Shown in pieces: positions 23,629-32,059 of a DNA stretch of 64,000 nucleotides. The stretch covers positions 1,054,001-1,118,000 of the forward strand of contig NZ_CP099489.1 in assembly GCF_023923225.1 (NCBI RefSeq). Direction: 5' to 3'. Origin of the DNA: Ornithinimicrobium faecis (GTDB taxonomy: Bacteria; Actinomycetota; Actinomycetes; Actinomycetales; Dermatophilaceae). A model generated the notes under the pieces. It saw nothing but the letters and a program-made list of their open reading frames with translations, did no database searches and was not told where the DNA came from. Position 1 is the stretch's first letter. Every line of letters begins with the position of its first letter. Made by a program: the position numbers and the translations under genes.

Positions 23629-24501
23629 TCAGCTGGTCGCGACGGTGATCGTCACTGTGGTGCCGTCGGCCGGGGTATCGGTGGATCGCCAGGTGAGCGG
23701 GTCGTCGTGCCGGTCCCAGGCGCGGTCAGCGACCTGCACCCCCACGATGTCCTGCACCTCCGCGTGGGCCACCGCCCAACTGGCCACCGCCCATGCCTGG
23801 TCGGCGCCCGAGGCCTGCAGCGTGACGGTGTCGTCGTCGGCGCTGCCCTGCCCGGAGAAGGTCCGCTCCGCCTTGGCGAGCACGTCCTGGGCCGAGCCGG
23901 CGCCCTCCACCGCGTCCAGGCGGCAGGCGAGACCGGCGTGGGTCTGACCGACCAGAGCTGAGGCCATCACCCGGGCCTCGCCCTCGTGATCGGCATAGGC
24001 GTCCGGATAGCGGCTGCGCTGGACCTCCTGCGCGATCTCGGTGACCACCCACTCCGACCAGTCCGGGATCGCCTCCAGGGCGTCCAGGAAGGTGTTGGTG
24101 GCATAGACGGGGTCGGTCACCTCCTCGGGAGTGCCCCAACCCTGGCTCGGCCGCTGCTGGAACAGACCGAGGGAGTCGGCGTCCCCATAATTGAGGTTGC
24201 GGAGCTTGGACTCCTGGATCGCGGTGGCCAGGGCGACCGTGGCGGCCTTGGGCGGCAGGCCACGCTCCAGGGTGATCATGCTGATGGTCGCTGCGTTGGC
24301 CGCCTGCTCAGGTGTGAGTGACTCGCTGGCGTCGCCGACCGTGAACTCACAGGTCGGGCTGCGGAACTCGTCGATCAGCCAGCGCGCGCCATAGGCCCCG
24401 CCGAGGATGGCCACAGCGGTGACGGCAGCCAGGGTCAGCCATGCGCGCCGCCGTGGCCGACGGGCCTCGGCGGCCGGGTCATCCTGGCCGGCCGGGGTCA
24501 T
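23629..24501 (-). CDS. Membrane-anchored lytic-transglycosylase-like protein
   Basis: 290 residues. A basic N-terminus (RRPRRRAWLTLAAVTAVAIL) forms a signal-anchor helix; the rest should lie outside. ALATAIQESKLRNLNYGDAD followed by SLGLFQQRPSQGWG is the core seen in actinobacterial proteins related to lysozyme-like/transglycosylase folds, with Glu in AIQES as the likely catalytic acid. The C-terminal half is Ala-rich and unassigned. It is convergent with gltA and divergent from dapE. Annotation as hypothetical would also be fair; enzymatic activity is inferred from a short motif. Confidence 0.65.
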   Translation of the reverse strand: MTPAGQDDPAAEARRPRRRAWLTLAAVTAVAILGGAYGARWLIDEFRSPTCEFTVGDASESLTPEQAANAATISMITLERGLPPKAATVALATAIQESKLRNLNYGDADSLGLFQQRPSQGWGTPEEVTDPVYATNTFLDALEAIPDWSEWVVTEIAQEVQRSRYPDAYADHEGEARVMASALVGQTHAGLACRLDAVEGAGSAQDVLAKAERTFSGQGSADDDTVTLQASGADQAWAVASWAVAHAEVQDIVGVQVADRAWDRHDDPLTWRSTDTPADGTTVTITVATS

Positions 24502-24525
24502 GCCTGAAGTCTACGGTCCGCTGGC

Positions 24526-24531
24526 TAAGGT
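24526..24531 (+). promoter_or_regulatory. -10 box of leaderless dapE transcript
   Basis: TAAGGT, 7 nt before the ATG at 24539, in the 37-bp gap from the divergent gene. Confidence 0.5.
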
Positions 24532-24538
24532 CGAGGAC

Positions 24539-25615
24539 ATGTCGAGCGAGAACATCCTGGACCTTACCCAGGACGCGGTGGCCCTGACCGCCAGCCTGTG
24601 CAACATCCCCTCCGTGAGTCTGGAAGAGGGGCCCCTTGCCGATGCGGTGGAGGCCGCCCTGCGCGGCCTGTCGCACCTGTCGGTCACGCGCGACGGCAAC
24701 ACCGTCGTGGCCCGCACAGACCTCGGCCGCTCCGAGCGGGTGGTGCTCGCCGGGCACCTGGACACGGTGCCGCTGACCGAGCCCGCCAACCTGCCGGTCC
24801 ACCGGGAGGGGGACTATCTGGTGGGTCGTGGCACCACCGACATGAAGGGTGGCGTGGCGGTCCAGCTCCGACTGGCTGCCGAGCTCACGGCTCCGAGCCG
24901 GGACATCACCTTCGTCTTCTATGACGCAGAGGAGATCGCCGACGAGCACAACGGTCTGGCCCGGTTGGCGCGGACCCACCCGGACCTGCTGGCCGCCGAC
25001 TTCGCGGTGCTGTTGGAGCCGACCGACGACGCGATCGAGGGCGGGTGCAACGGCTATGTCACGGTCCTGGTCCACACCCGCGGGACCGCCGCCCACTCCG
25101 CACGGCCCTGGATGGGGCACAACGCGATCCACGACGTCGCCGACGTGCTCGCGCGGATCGAGCGGGGGCAGCTCCCGGACGCCGATGTCGACGGGCTGAC
25201 CTATCGCCAGTCGCTCAGCGCGGTCGGGATCAGCGGCGGCATCGCGGACAACGTGATCCCCGACCACGCCGTGGTGACCGTCAACCTCCGCTTCGCGCCG
25301 CAGTGGACGCAGGACCAGGCGGTGTCCTATCTGGTCGACGACGTCTTTGCCGGCCTCGAGACGGAGGTCATCGACCGCTCCGCCGGTGCCCGACCGGGCC
25401 TGGACCGTCCAGCCGCTGCCGCGTTCATCGAGGCCCTGGGGCTGCCGGTGCGTGCCAAGCTGGGGTGGACCGATGTGGCCCGGTTTTCCGCCCTCGGGAT
25501 CCCGGCGGTCAACTTTGGTCCGGGGGAGGCCCAGTTTGCCCATGCCGACGATGAGCGGTGCCGCGTCGACCAGATCGTCGCAGCCGAGGCGTCACTGCGC
25601 CGCTGGCTGGCCTGA
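24539..25615 (+). CDS. dapE: Succinyl-diaminopimelate desuccinylase
   Basis: 358 residues of the M20 metallopeptidase family. Metal and catalytic residues are in VLAGHLDTVPL, GRGTTDMKGG, FYDAEEIADEHNG and VLLEPTDDAIEGGCNG, with the lid domain in TRGTAAHSARPWMG. LGWTDVARFSALGIPAVNFGPG is diagnostic of the actinobacterial DapE subgroup. It removes succinate from N-succinyl-LL-2,6-diaminopimelate for lysine and peptidoglycan synthesis. The ATG at 24539 sits 7 nt behind a -10 box. The frame extends upstream, but through the promoter. Confidence 0.93.
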   Translation: MSSENILDLTQDAVALTASLCNIPSVSLEEGPLADAVEAALRGLSHLSVTRDGNTVVARTDLGRSERVVLAGHLDTVPLTEPANLPVHREGDYLVGRGTTDMKGGVAVQLRLAAELTAPSRDITFVFYDAEEIADEHNGLARLARTHPDLLAADFAVLLEPTDDAIEGGCNGYVTVLVHTRGTAAHSARPWMGHNAIHDVADVLARIERGQLPDADVDGLTYRQSLSAVGISGGIADNVIPDHAVVTVNLRFAPQWTQDQAVSYLVDDVFAGLETEVIDRSAGARPGLDRPAAAAFIEALGLPVRAKLGWTDVARFSALGIPAVNFGPGEAQFAHADDERCRVDQIVAAEASLRRWLA

Positions 25616-25661
25616 GCAGCACAGACCGTATGCCGGTTGGGCACCTGTGGGTGCGACGGTT

Positions 25662-25667
25662 TAGGTT
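25662..25667 (+). promoter_or_regulatory. -10 box of leaderless LOG-family transcript
   Basis: TAGGTT, 6 nt before the GTG at 25674. Confidence 0.5.
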
Positions 25668-25673
25668 CGTCGT

Positions 25674-26398
<725 letters not shown>

Positions 26399-26402
<4 letters not shown>

Positions 26403-26743
26403 TCCTGATCCTGGTCATCGTCGGTGTCGTGGCTCTCGGCGCGGTCGCCGCAGCCCTGGTGCTGCGCTCGGGCGTGCCCGGAGTGCCGGACCCGGTGACG
26501 ACCGAGTCGTTCGAGCCGCTGCCGCGCGGCGGGGTGAGCGCCGAGCAGGTGACCGACGTGCAGTTCGACCAGGCCGTGCGCGGCTATCGGATGTCGCAGG
26601 TTGACACCGTGCTGGACCGACTCGCTGACGAGCTGCGGGAGCGCGACGCCGAGATCGACCGGCTGCGCGGGGAGCTGGCCGAGATGCCCGTGGACTTCAC
26701 CGGGGGGAGCCCGATGCCGGAGCGTGACCGTGGGGACCTTTGA
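26399..26743 (+). CDS. DivIVA-domain membrane protein
   Basis: 114 residues. One N-terminal helix (ILILVIVGVVALGAVAAALVL) is followed by a linker and a short DivIVA-like segment, FDQAVRGYRMSQVDTVLDRL, then a heptad stretch (ELRERDAEIDRLRGELAE) likely to form a coiled coil. Such proteins may mark curved membrane or septum and recruit cell-wall factors. M. tuberculosis Rv1209 has a similar place and size (from memory). The GTG start overlaps the LOG gene and the end overlaps the SRPBCC gene by 20 bp. Confidence 0.8.
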
Positions 26744-27164
26744 GATCGCCCGCACCCTGCCGGCCGACCCGGAGGCGACCTTCAGGGTCTTAGGCGACCT
26801 CGCGGCATACGGTCAGTTCCAGCCACTGACCCGGATCTCGCCCAGTCCGGGTCCCATCGGACCCGGCTGGTCCTTTGTCGCGCACACCGGCATCGGCCCG
26901 CTGTCGATCACCGACCGGATGGTCGTCACGCAGTGGGACCCCGGTGAGCACTTCACGATCGTCAAGATCGGGCCGGTGCTGGACGGCGGCGCCGAGGTGC
27001 ACCTGACACCCGAGGGTGACGGCACGCGGGTCGTGTGGCGCGAGGAGATCGTGCCGCGACCCGGCTGGATCGGGCGTCGCACGGCGCTGCTGACGGACCC
27101 GCCGATGCGCTGGTTCCTGGGCCGCTCGCTGGACCAGATGGCCGCCCGGGTCGGGGAGCGGTGA
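26724..27164 (+). CDS. SRPBCC (START-like) family protein
   Basis: 146 residues. TVGTFEIARTLPADPEATFRVLGDLAAY is the typical first strand and helix of polyketide-cyclase/dehydrase-like SRPBCC proteins, and DRMVVTQWDPGEHFTI with RVVWREEIVPRPG gives the central sheet. A hydrophobic ligand pocket is expected, but the ligand is unknown. The GTG at 26724 overlaps the DivIVA gene; a GTG at 26730 is also possible. It is followed by GTGA overlap with the membrane protein, so four genes (25674-28360) form one coupled unit. Confidence 0.8.
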   Translation: MTVGTFEIARTLPADPEATFRVLGDLAAYGQFQPLTRISPSPGPIGPGWSFVAHTGIGPLSITDRMVVTQWDPGEHFTIVKIGPVLDGGAEVHLTPEGDGTRVVWREEIVPRPGWIGRRTALLTDPPMRWFLGRSLDQMAARVGER

Positions 27165-28360
27165 CCCGCTCGACGGGACGGTTCCTGCTGGTCCTGCTGG
27201 GGCTCTACACCGTCTTTCGCCTGTTCACCACGGCCGTGCTGCTGTGGATCACCGACGTCCACCAGGACCCGGTGATCTTCAGCGGTGAGGTGCATCGCTA
27301 TTTCGACCTGGCCACCCTCTGGGACGGCGCCTGGTATGAGTCGATCGCCACCACCGGCTATCCCGACGAGATCCCCCGCGACGAGCACGGCATGGCCCGG
27401 CAGAACGAGTGGGCCTTCTATCCGATGTTCCCGACGCTGGCCAAGTGGCTGATGGCGCTCACCGGGTGGCCGTTTGCCGTGGCCGGGCCCGTCGTGGCGC
27501 TCGTCGTGGGCTATGCGGCGGCCGTGGTCATGGGTCTGCTGCTGCGCGAGCGGGTTGGTGCTGTGGCCGCGCTCGGGGGCGTTGCCCTGTTCGCCGCGTT
27601 CCCGACGGCGCCGGTGCTGCAGGTTGCCTACACCGAGTCGCTGGCCACGCTGCTGTTGTGCATCGTGCTGTGGCTGCTCATGCGGCGGCAGTGGTGGGCG
27701 GCGGGCGCGGTGGCGCTGCTGACCGGCCTGGCCCGTCCGATCGCGCTGCCCCTGGGGCTGGTCGCGCTGGTGGCCGTGGTGCTGCGCTGGCGTCGGCGCC
27801 GCGAGGAGCCGGTGCCCCGAGGGGAGTATGCCGGCATGCTGGGTGCCCTTGTCGGCTGCGGTTTGTCGGGGCTCATCTGGCCGGCCCTGGTCTGGCGGGG
27901 GACCGGTGTCCCGGCGGGCTACACCGAGACGATGTCAGCCTGGCGTCAGGGGGAGCCGGTCACCCCGTTTGGTCCCACCCTGGAGATGGTGAAGTGGCAG
28001 TTCGGGGACCCGCGCGGCGTGTGGCTGCTGCTCGGGTTCTTCGTGCTGCTGGCGGTCATGATGCTCGGTCCGTGGGCCCGTGGCCTGGGGCCGGTCCTGA
28101 AGACCTGGAGCCTGGGCTATCCGTTCTATCTCGCCGCGGCCCTGGACCCGTGGACCAGCATCTATCGCTATTTGATCATGCTGTTCCCAGTCTTCGTGGT
28201 GATGATCGGCGGAGGCTGGGCGCCCTCGGACAAACGCGCCAACCCCACCTGGCTGATCGTGCTGCGCACCGTCGTGCTCGTGGCGCTCTTCCTCGGGTGG
28301 CAGGTGTGGTGGTCCTGGGAGTTGTTCCGGTTTGAGCCGCCGCGCGACAACCCGCCGTGA
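27161..28360 (+). CDS. Polytopic membrane protein, GT-C mannosyltransferase-like (PIG-V-like)
   Basis: 399 residues with about 9-10 membrane helices. The first exoplasmic loop has DLATLWDGAWYESIATTGYP, resembling the W-D-x-W-Y-x-x-I-x-x-x-G-Y motif of PIG-V-type mannosyltransferases that use polyprenyl-phosphate sugars. NEWAFYPMFPTLAKWL follows, as in that family. It probably adds a sugar to a lipid or protein on the outer face, but acceptor and donor are not shown. GTG overlaps the previous stop codon. Convergent with the enoyl-CoA hydratase gene. Confidence 0.75.
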   Translation: MTRSTGRFLLVLLGLYTVFRLFTTAVLLWITDVHQDPVIFSGEVHRYFDLATLWDGAWYESIATTGYPDEIPRDEHGMARQNEWAFYPMFPTLAKWLMALTGWPFAVAGPVVALVVGYAAAVVMGLLLRERVGAVAALGGVALFAAFPTAPVLQVAYTESLATLLLCIVLWLLMRRQWWAAGAVALLTGLARPIALPLGLVALVAVVLRWRRRREEPVPRGEYAGMLGALVGCGLSGLIWPALVWRGTGVPAGYTETMSAWRQGEPVTPFGPTLEMVKWQFGDPRGVWLLLGFFVLLAVMMLGPWARGLGPVLKTWSLGYPFYLAAALDPWTSIYRYLIMLFPVFVVMIGGGWAPSDKRANPTWLIVLRTVVLVALFLGWQVWWSWELFRFEPPRDNPP

Positions 28361-28671
28361 CCACTTTTCCCGGGGCGTCGCCGGTCTGAAACACCGGGTT
28401 GCCGGCGCTTCGCTGGTCGCGGCGGCCGGGTGACTGTGCGCCGCTGCTGTGAGTGACGCGCGCACCCTCCTTCGACGCGTGTCCTACACCGTGCCGACAT
28501 CGTGGCGGCGTGTCTAGGGCCAGAGCACGGGTGCGGCAGCACGTCCTGTGCACCAGCGCTTTGAGGGCGCTCGCTCGCTCTGGTGAGTGCGTGCAGCGCC
28601 CCTCCGGGGGCGGTGGACGCACTCGCGAGGAACCTCTGCGCTCGGGCACCTCGGGCGCAGAAGGTTGGGGG
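28361..28671. other. Gene-free, hairpin-rich stretch
   Basis: About 310 bp between convergent genes with no credible frame. It contains a hairpin at 28583-28626 (GTGAGTGCG pairing with CGCACTCGC, inner stem CGCCCC/GGGGCG) related to one at 45961-46004, and a 6-bp stem CTGCGC/GCGCAG at 28636-28660. A dispersed repeat follows directly. Confidence 0.5.
28583..28631. repeat. Hairpin related to that at 45961
   Basis: GTGAGTGCG pairs with CGCACTCGC, enclosing the 6-bp stem CGCCCC/GGGGCG. It is followed by GAGGAAC, as in the second copy, where GTGAGTGCAG/CTGCACTCAC is followed by GAGGAAC. Both lie beyond the 3' end of a minus-strand gene in a convergent gap. Confidence 0.55.
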
Positions 28672-28733
28672 CGTACGAAACCTCTATCAAAAGACGGGGA
28701 GGGCGTGCGAGACCTTTATCTTTTTGCGGGGGG
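28672..28733. repeat. Dispersed repeat, half copy D (two units)
   Basis: Forward units 28672-28703 (CGTACGAAACCTCTATCAAA...) and 28704-28733 (CGTGCGAGACCTTTATC, ending GCGGGGGG). The G-tract touches the stop codon of the enoyl-CoA hydratase gene on the other strand. Confidence 0.9.
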
Positions 28734-29552
28734 TCAGCGGCCCTCGAAGACGGGCTTCTCCTTGGCGAGGAAGGCGGCCACAGCGGTCTTGTGGTCCGCG
28801 GAGGCGCCGGTGCTGGCCATCAGCTCGGCCTCGTGCTCCAGGGACTCGGCCAACTCGTGGGTCGCGGAGAAGGCGACGGCCCGCCGCACGGCACCGTAGG
28901 CCTTGGTGGGCCCGGCCGCGAGGGTCTGGGCGAGCTCACGCACGTGCGCCTCGAAGTCCTCGTCCGCGACGACCTGGGTGGCCAGGCCCAGCTCGAGGGC
29001 CTCGTCGGCCTTGACCGTGCGCGGCAGCAGGAGCAGCTCCTTGGCCTTGGCCGCGCCGATCAGCCGGGGCAGGTGATAGGACGCGCCGGAGTCGCACGAC
29101 AGCGCGATCCCCGTGAAGGCCGTGTTGAATCCCGCGGACGCCGCCACGATGCGCAGGTCGGCCGCGAAGGTGAACGATGCGCCGGCACCAGCCGCGATCC
29201 CGTTGACTGCTGCGATCACCGGCTTGTCCATCGTGGCCAGCAGCTGGACGATGGGGTTGTAGTGGGCCCGAACCGTGCCAGAGAGCGCTGCGTTGCCCTC
29301 AGCAGAGGCGTCCGCGTCCGTGGGGGCCTGCAGGTCGTTGATGTCCTGACCGACACAGAACGCCCGCCCGGTGCCGGTCAGCACCACCGCCCGCACCGAC
29401 TCGTCCTCGGCGACCTCTCGCAGCGCGGCGAGCAGGGCCTCCTTGGTGGCGGTGTTGAGGGAGTTCATCGCCTCGGGGCGATTGAGGCGCACGACGGCGA
29501 CGCCCCCGTCGCGCTCGATCAGGACAGGCGTGGTGGTGTCGGTCTGACTCAT
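28734..29552 (-). CDS. Enoyl-CoA hydratase/isomerase family protein
   Basis: 272 residues of the crotonase fold. The oxyanion-hole segments are GTGRAFCVGQDINDL and NGIAAGAGASFTFAADLRI. The usual second catalytic Glu is replaced by Asp in ALSCDSGASYHLPRLIG, the arrangement of PaaG-type isomerases (Asp in place of Glu). That, and the overlapping PaaX gene, suggests 1,2-epoxyphenylacetyl-CoA isomerase (PaaG) or a related ring-cleavage-pathway enzyme. No other paa genes are in the window, so a general fatty-acid role stays possible. Its ATG overlaps the paaX stop by 4 bp. Confidence 0.85.
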   Translation of the reverse strand: MSQTDTTTPVLIERDGGVAVVRLNRPEAMNSLNTATKEALLAALREVAEDESVRAVVLTGTGRAFCVGQDINDLQAPTDADASAEGNAALSGTVRAHYNPIVQLLATMDKPVIAAVNGIAAGAGASFTFAADLRIVAASAGFNTAFTGIALSCDSGASYHLPRLIGAAKAKELLLLPRTVKADEALELGLATQVVADEDFEAHVRELAQTLAAGPTKAYGAVRRAVAFSATHELAESLEHEAELMASTGASADHKTAVAAFLAKEKPVFEGR

Positions 29553-30376
29553 CGGGCTGGGTCCTTCACAGGTCGGTCGGGCTCGGTGGGCGCCCCAGCC
29601 GCGGCCAGGGCTTCTGAGACGAAGATACGGGCTGGCGGCAACAGGCGGTCAGCCACCTCCAGGAACAGGTCCCGTGCCGCCTGTCCCGGCCACCCGTCGG
29701 GCAGCACCTCATCCGGCAGGGCCGGGTCGACGAAGAGGAACTTGCGCCAGCGGTGGACGAGCTCGGCCCGGACCGGATAGGCCGCCTCCGGTGTCATCGA
29801 CCCGGCCAGGCGTTCCCGCAGCGGCGCGGCGTCGGCCATGAAGGCGCGGTAGTCCTCGGCCAGCTCGGTCAGGTCCCAGGTCCGGGCCACAACGGCGGGA
29901 GCATCGGGCAGGTCGCCGGTGGTGAAGGCGGAGAACTCGATCCCCAGGGCCTCCAGTGAGGAGGCCAGCTCTGGGGCCGGTCGTGCGGCCAGCCAGGTCT
30001 GCGGGGCAATCCGTCCATAACCGAGGAAGCCGAGCGTCCCGACCACCTTGTCGCGCTGGGCCCGATCCTGGGGCCGCGCGGTGACCACCACCTGCCAGCG
30101 ACCGTCCCAGGCCGCGGTGGTGGGGCGATAGATCCGTTCCCACGCCTCACCCAGCCTGTCCCGACCGGCCGGTGTTGCGGCATACCCTCGAATGTTGTTG
30201 CGGGGCAACGGCTCCAGCCACCCCTGGGAGGTGATCCGCGAGACGGCCGTGCGGGTCGCGGGGGCCGCGATGCCACAGGAGCCGAGCAGGGTGATCACGC
30301 CAGAGATCGGCGCCCAGTAGCCGCGCAGCGCAAGGTGGTCCCCGTAGAGGTCGAAAACGGCGGACCGAGCGTGCAC
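29549..30376 (-). CDS. PaaX family transcriptional regulator
   Basis: 275 residues from the GTG whose complement ends at 30376. Homologues typically begin (M/V)HARSALFD, as here (VHARSAVFDLYGDHL). A GTG 18 bp upstream would add six residues. A winged-helix domain (RTAVSRITSQGWLEPL) is followed by the PaaX central and C-terminal parts (WDGRWQVVVT, LGFLGYGRIAPQTWLA, RAELVHRWRKFLFVDP). PaaX represses phenylacetate genes and is released by phenylacetyl-CoA. It is translationally coupled to the crotonase gene it probably controls. Confidence 0.85.
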   Translation of the reverse strand: MHARSAVFDLYGDHLALRGYWAPISGVITLLGSCGIAAPATRTAVSRITSQGWLEPLPRNNIRGYAATPAGRDRLGEAWERIYRPTTAAWDGRWQVVVTARPQDRAQRDKVVGTLGFLGYGRIAPQTWLAARPAPELASSLEALGIEFSAFTTGDLPDAPAVVARTWDLTELAEDYRAFMADAAPLRERLAGSMTPEAAYPVRAELVHRWRKFLFVDPALPDEVLPDGWPGQAARDLFLEVADRLLPPARIFVSEALAAAGAPTEPDRPVKDPAR

Positions 30377-30506
30377 CGTCCTAGTCTGCCGCACCCAGAT
30401 TTCGGGTGACGATGGTCACGGGGGATAATAGGTCTCCAAGCACTGACCGTCGCGGCCTCGCGGCAGGGAACTTGCGGCCGGCGGCCGCTTCAGGAGGAGA
30501 TCAGAC

Positions 30507-30674
30507 ATGGCAGCCATGAAGCCCCGCACCGGCGACGGCCCGCTCGAGGTCACCAAGGAGGGCCGGGGGATCGTCCTGCGGATGCCGCTGGAAGGCGGCG
30601 GCCGCCTGGTCGTGGAGATGAACGCTGACGAGGCCACCGCCCTGGGCGAGGCCATCAAGGGTTGTGTGGGCTAA
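30507..30674 (+). CDS. DUF3117 small protein
   Basis: 55 residues, beginning MAAMKPRTGDGPLEVTKEGR and ending EAIKGCVG, with stop TAA at 30672. This is the compact, nearly invariant DUF3117 protein of actinobacteria (Rv1211 in M. tuberculosis). The predicted fold is a small beta sheet plus one helix; the function is unknown, but its strong conservation suggests a core role. CAGGAGGAG lies 9 nt before the ATG. It ends 6 bp from the stop codon of the convergent O-methyltransferase gene. Confidence 0.92.
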   Translation: MAAMKPRTGDGPLEVTKEGRGIVLRMPLEGGGRLVVEMNADEATALGEAIKGCVG

Positions 30675-30680
30675 GACCCC

Positions 30681-31313
30681 TCAGCGCTTGACGGCGGCGA
30701 ACAGTCCGTCGCCCACCGGGAGGAGGGCCGGCACGAGCCGGTCGTCCTCCCGCAGTGTTTTCCCGAGGTCGCGCAGCACCGTCGTGGCCTCGTCACGGGC
30801 CGCGGGGTCGGCGACCCTGTCGTGCCACAACATGTTGTCCAACACCAGGATTCCGCCGCTGCGCAGCACCCGGATGCCGTGCTCGGCATACAACGGGTAG
30901 TTGGGCTTGTCGGCGTCGATGAGCACCATGTCGTAGGTCGCGTCGTTGAGGCGGGGCAGCACCTGCCCGGCGTCGCCGGCGATGACGCGGGTGCGCTGGG
31001 AGGGGACCCCGGCCTCGGCGAAAGCCTTCTTGGCCATCCGCTGGTGCTCAGGCTCCACGTCGATCGAGGTGAGGATGCCGTCAGGGGCCATGCCCTGCAG
31101 CAACCAGAGCCCGGACGTGCCGGCCCCGGTGCCGACCTCGACGACCGTCCTGGCCTGCAGCGACGCGGCCAGCAGGCGCAACACGGTGCCGACGGCCGGG
31201 TGGACGGGAGTGGCGCCCAGCGCCTCGCCCTCGGCCCCGGCTCGTTCCATCAGCTCGCTCGGCTCGATGAAGGCCTCGGTGTAGGCCCATGTCGCCAGTC
31301 TCTGGGTGCTCAT
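30681..31313 (-). CDS. SAM-dependent O-methyltransferase
   Basis: 210 residues of the caffeoyl-CoA/catechol O-methyltransferase-like family. TVVEVGTGAGTSGLWLL is motif I, ILTSIDVEPEHQRMAKKAF the SAM ribose-binding region, and YDMVLIDADKPNYP with VLDNMLWHDRV the metal/catalytic region. It methylates a hydroxyl group of an unknown acceptor. The ATG at 31313 follows a -10 box by 7 nt. It is divergent from sigE exactly as Rv1220c is in M. tuberculosis. Confidence 0.9.
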   Translation of the reverse strand: MSTQRLATWAYTEAFIEPSELMERAGAEGEALGATPVHPAVGTVLRLLAASLQARTVVEVGTGAGTSGLWLLQGMAPDGILTSIDVEPEHQRMAKKAFAEAGVPSQRTRVIAGDAGQVLPRLNDATYDMVLIDADKPNYPLYAEHGIRVLRSGGILVLDNMLWHDRVADPAARDEATTVLRDLGKTLREDDRLVPALLPVGDGLFAAVKR

Positions 31314-31320
31314 GGCCCCC

Positions 31321-31326
31321 ACACTA
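31321..31326 (-). promoter_or_regulatory. -10 box of leaderless O-methyltransferase transcript
   Basis: TAGTGT on the minus strand, 7 nt before the ATG at 31313. Confidence 0.5.
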
Positions 31327-31432
31327 ATGCGCCGCGGACGCTCAGGAACCTCCCAGCCTGGACTGCCACTATTGGTGGACGGCGAACTGCGCAGCAGGGG
31401 TGCGGTCGCCTTGCCTCGAGATGGAGGACACC

Positions 31433-32014
31433 ATGGACGCTCCGGAGCAGCAGGACTGGCAGGTCCCCACGTGGGACGAGATCGTCCGCGAGCACTCGGC
31501 CAGGGTCTACCGCCTCGCCTATCGCCTCACCGGCAACCAGCACGATGCCGAGGACCTGACCCACGACGTCTTCATCCGCGTCTTCCGGTCCCTGCACACC
31601 TACCGCCCCGGGACCTTCGAGGGCTGGTTGCACCGGATCACCACCAACCTCTTCCTGGACCGCGTCCGGCGCAAGCAGCGCATCCGCTTCGACGCCCTGA
31701 GCGACGAGGCTGCCGCGCGCCTGCCCAGCCGGCTGCGTGGCCCGGAGGAGGCGTATGACGCGACGCACCTCGACGATGACGTCCAGCGAGCCCTGGCCGC
31801 CCTCTCGCCACAGTTCCGTGCGGCGGTCGTGCTCAGTGACATTGAGGGCTACTCCTATGAAGAGGTCGCCCAGACCCTGGAGATCAAGCTCGGCACGGTC
31901 CGCTCCCGCATCCACCGCGGGCGCGCCCAGTTGCGCGAGGCGCTCGCCCACCGTGCGCCCCAGGCCAAGCGGGGCAACGTCTCGCACAGCCAGCCCATCC
32001 CCGTCCTGGGGTGA
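31433..32014 (+). CDS. sigE: ECF sigma factor SigE
   Basis: 193 residues. Region 2 is [29 protein letters not shown] with [17 protein letters not shown], and region 4 is [28 protein letters not shown] plus the helix-turn-helix [14 protein letters not shown]. Sequence and position (O-methyltransferase divergent upstream, htrA and tatB downstream) match the mycobacterial envelope-stress factor SigE. The ATG at 31433 is preceded by GGAGG 5 nt away; an ATG at 31421 is in frame. The anti-sigma gene expected next (rseA) is absent; htrA starts 45 bp after the stop codon. Confidence 0.92.
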   Translation: MDAPEQQDWQVPTWDEIVREHSARVYRLAYRLTGNQHDAEDLTHDVFIRVFRSLHTYRPGTFEGWLHRITTNLFLDRVRRKQRIRFDALSDEAAARLPSRLRGPEEAYDATHLDDDVQRALAALSPQFRAAVVLSDIEGYSYEEVAQTLEIKLGTVRSRIHRGRAQLREALAHRAPQAKRGNVSHSQPIPVLG

Positions 32015-32059
32015 GGGTCCCGTTCGGCCCCGGCGGGCTGATCAGGCAGAATCAGGCGC

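Noticed and set aside
31344..31375. SigE autoregulatory promoter (GGAAC -35) before sigE
   Set aside because: GGAAC is present at 31345-31349, but no CGTT or GTTG lies 16-19 bp downstream, so it does not fit the SigE consensus.
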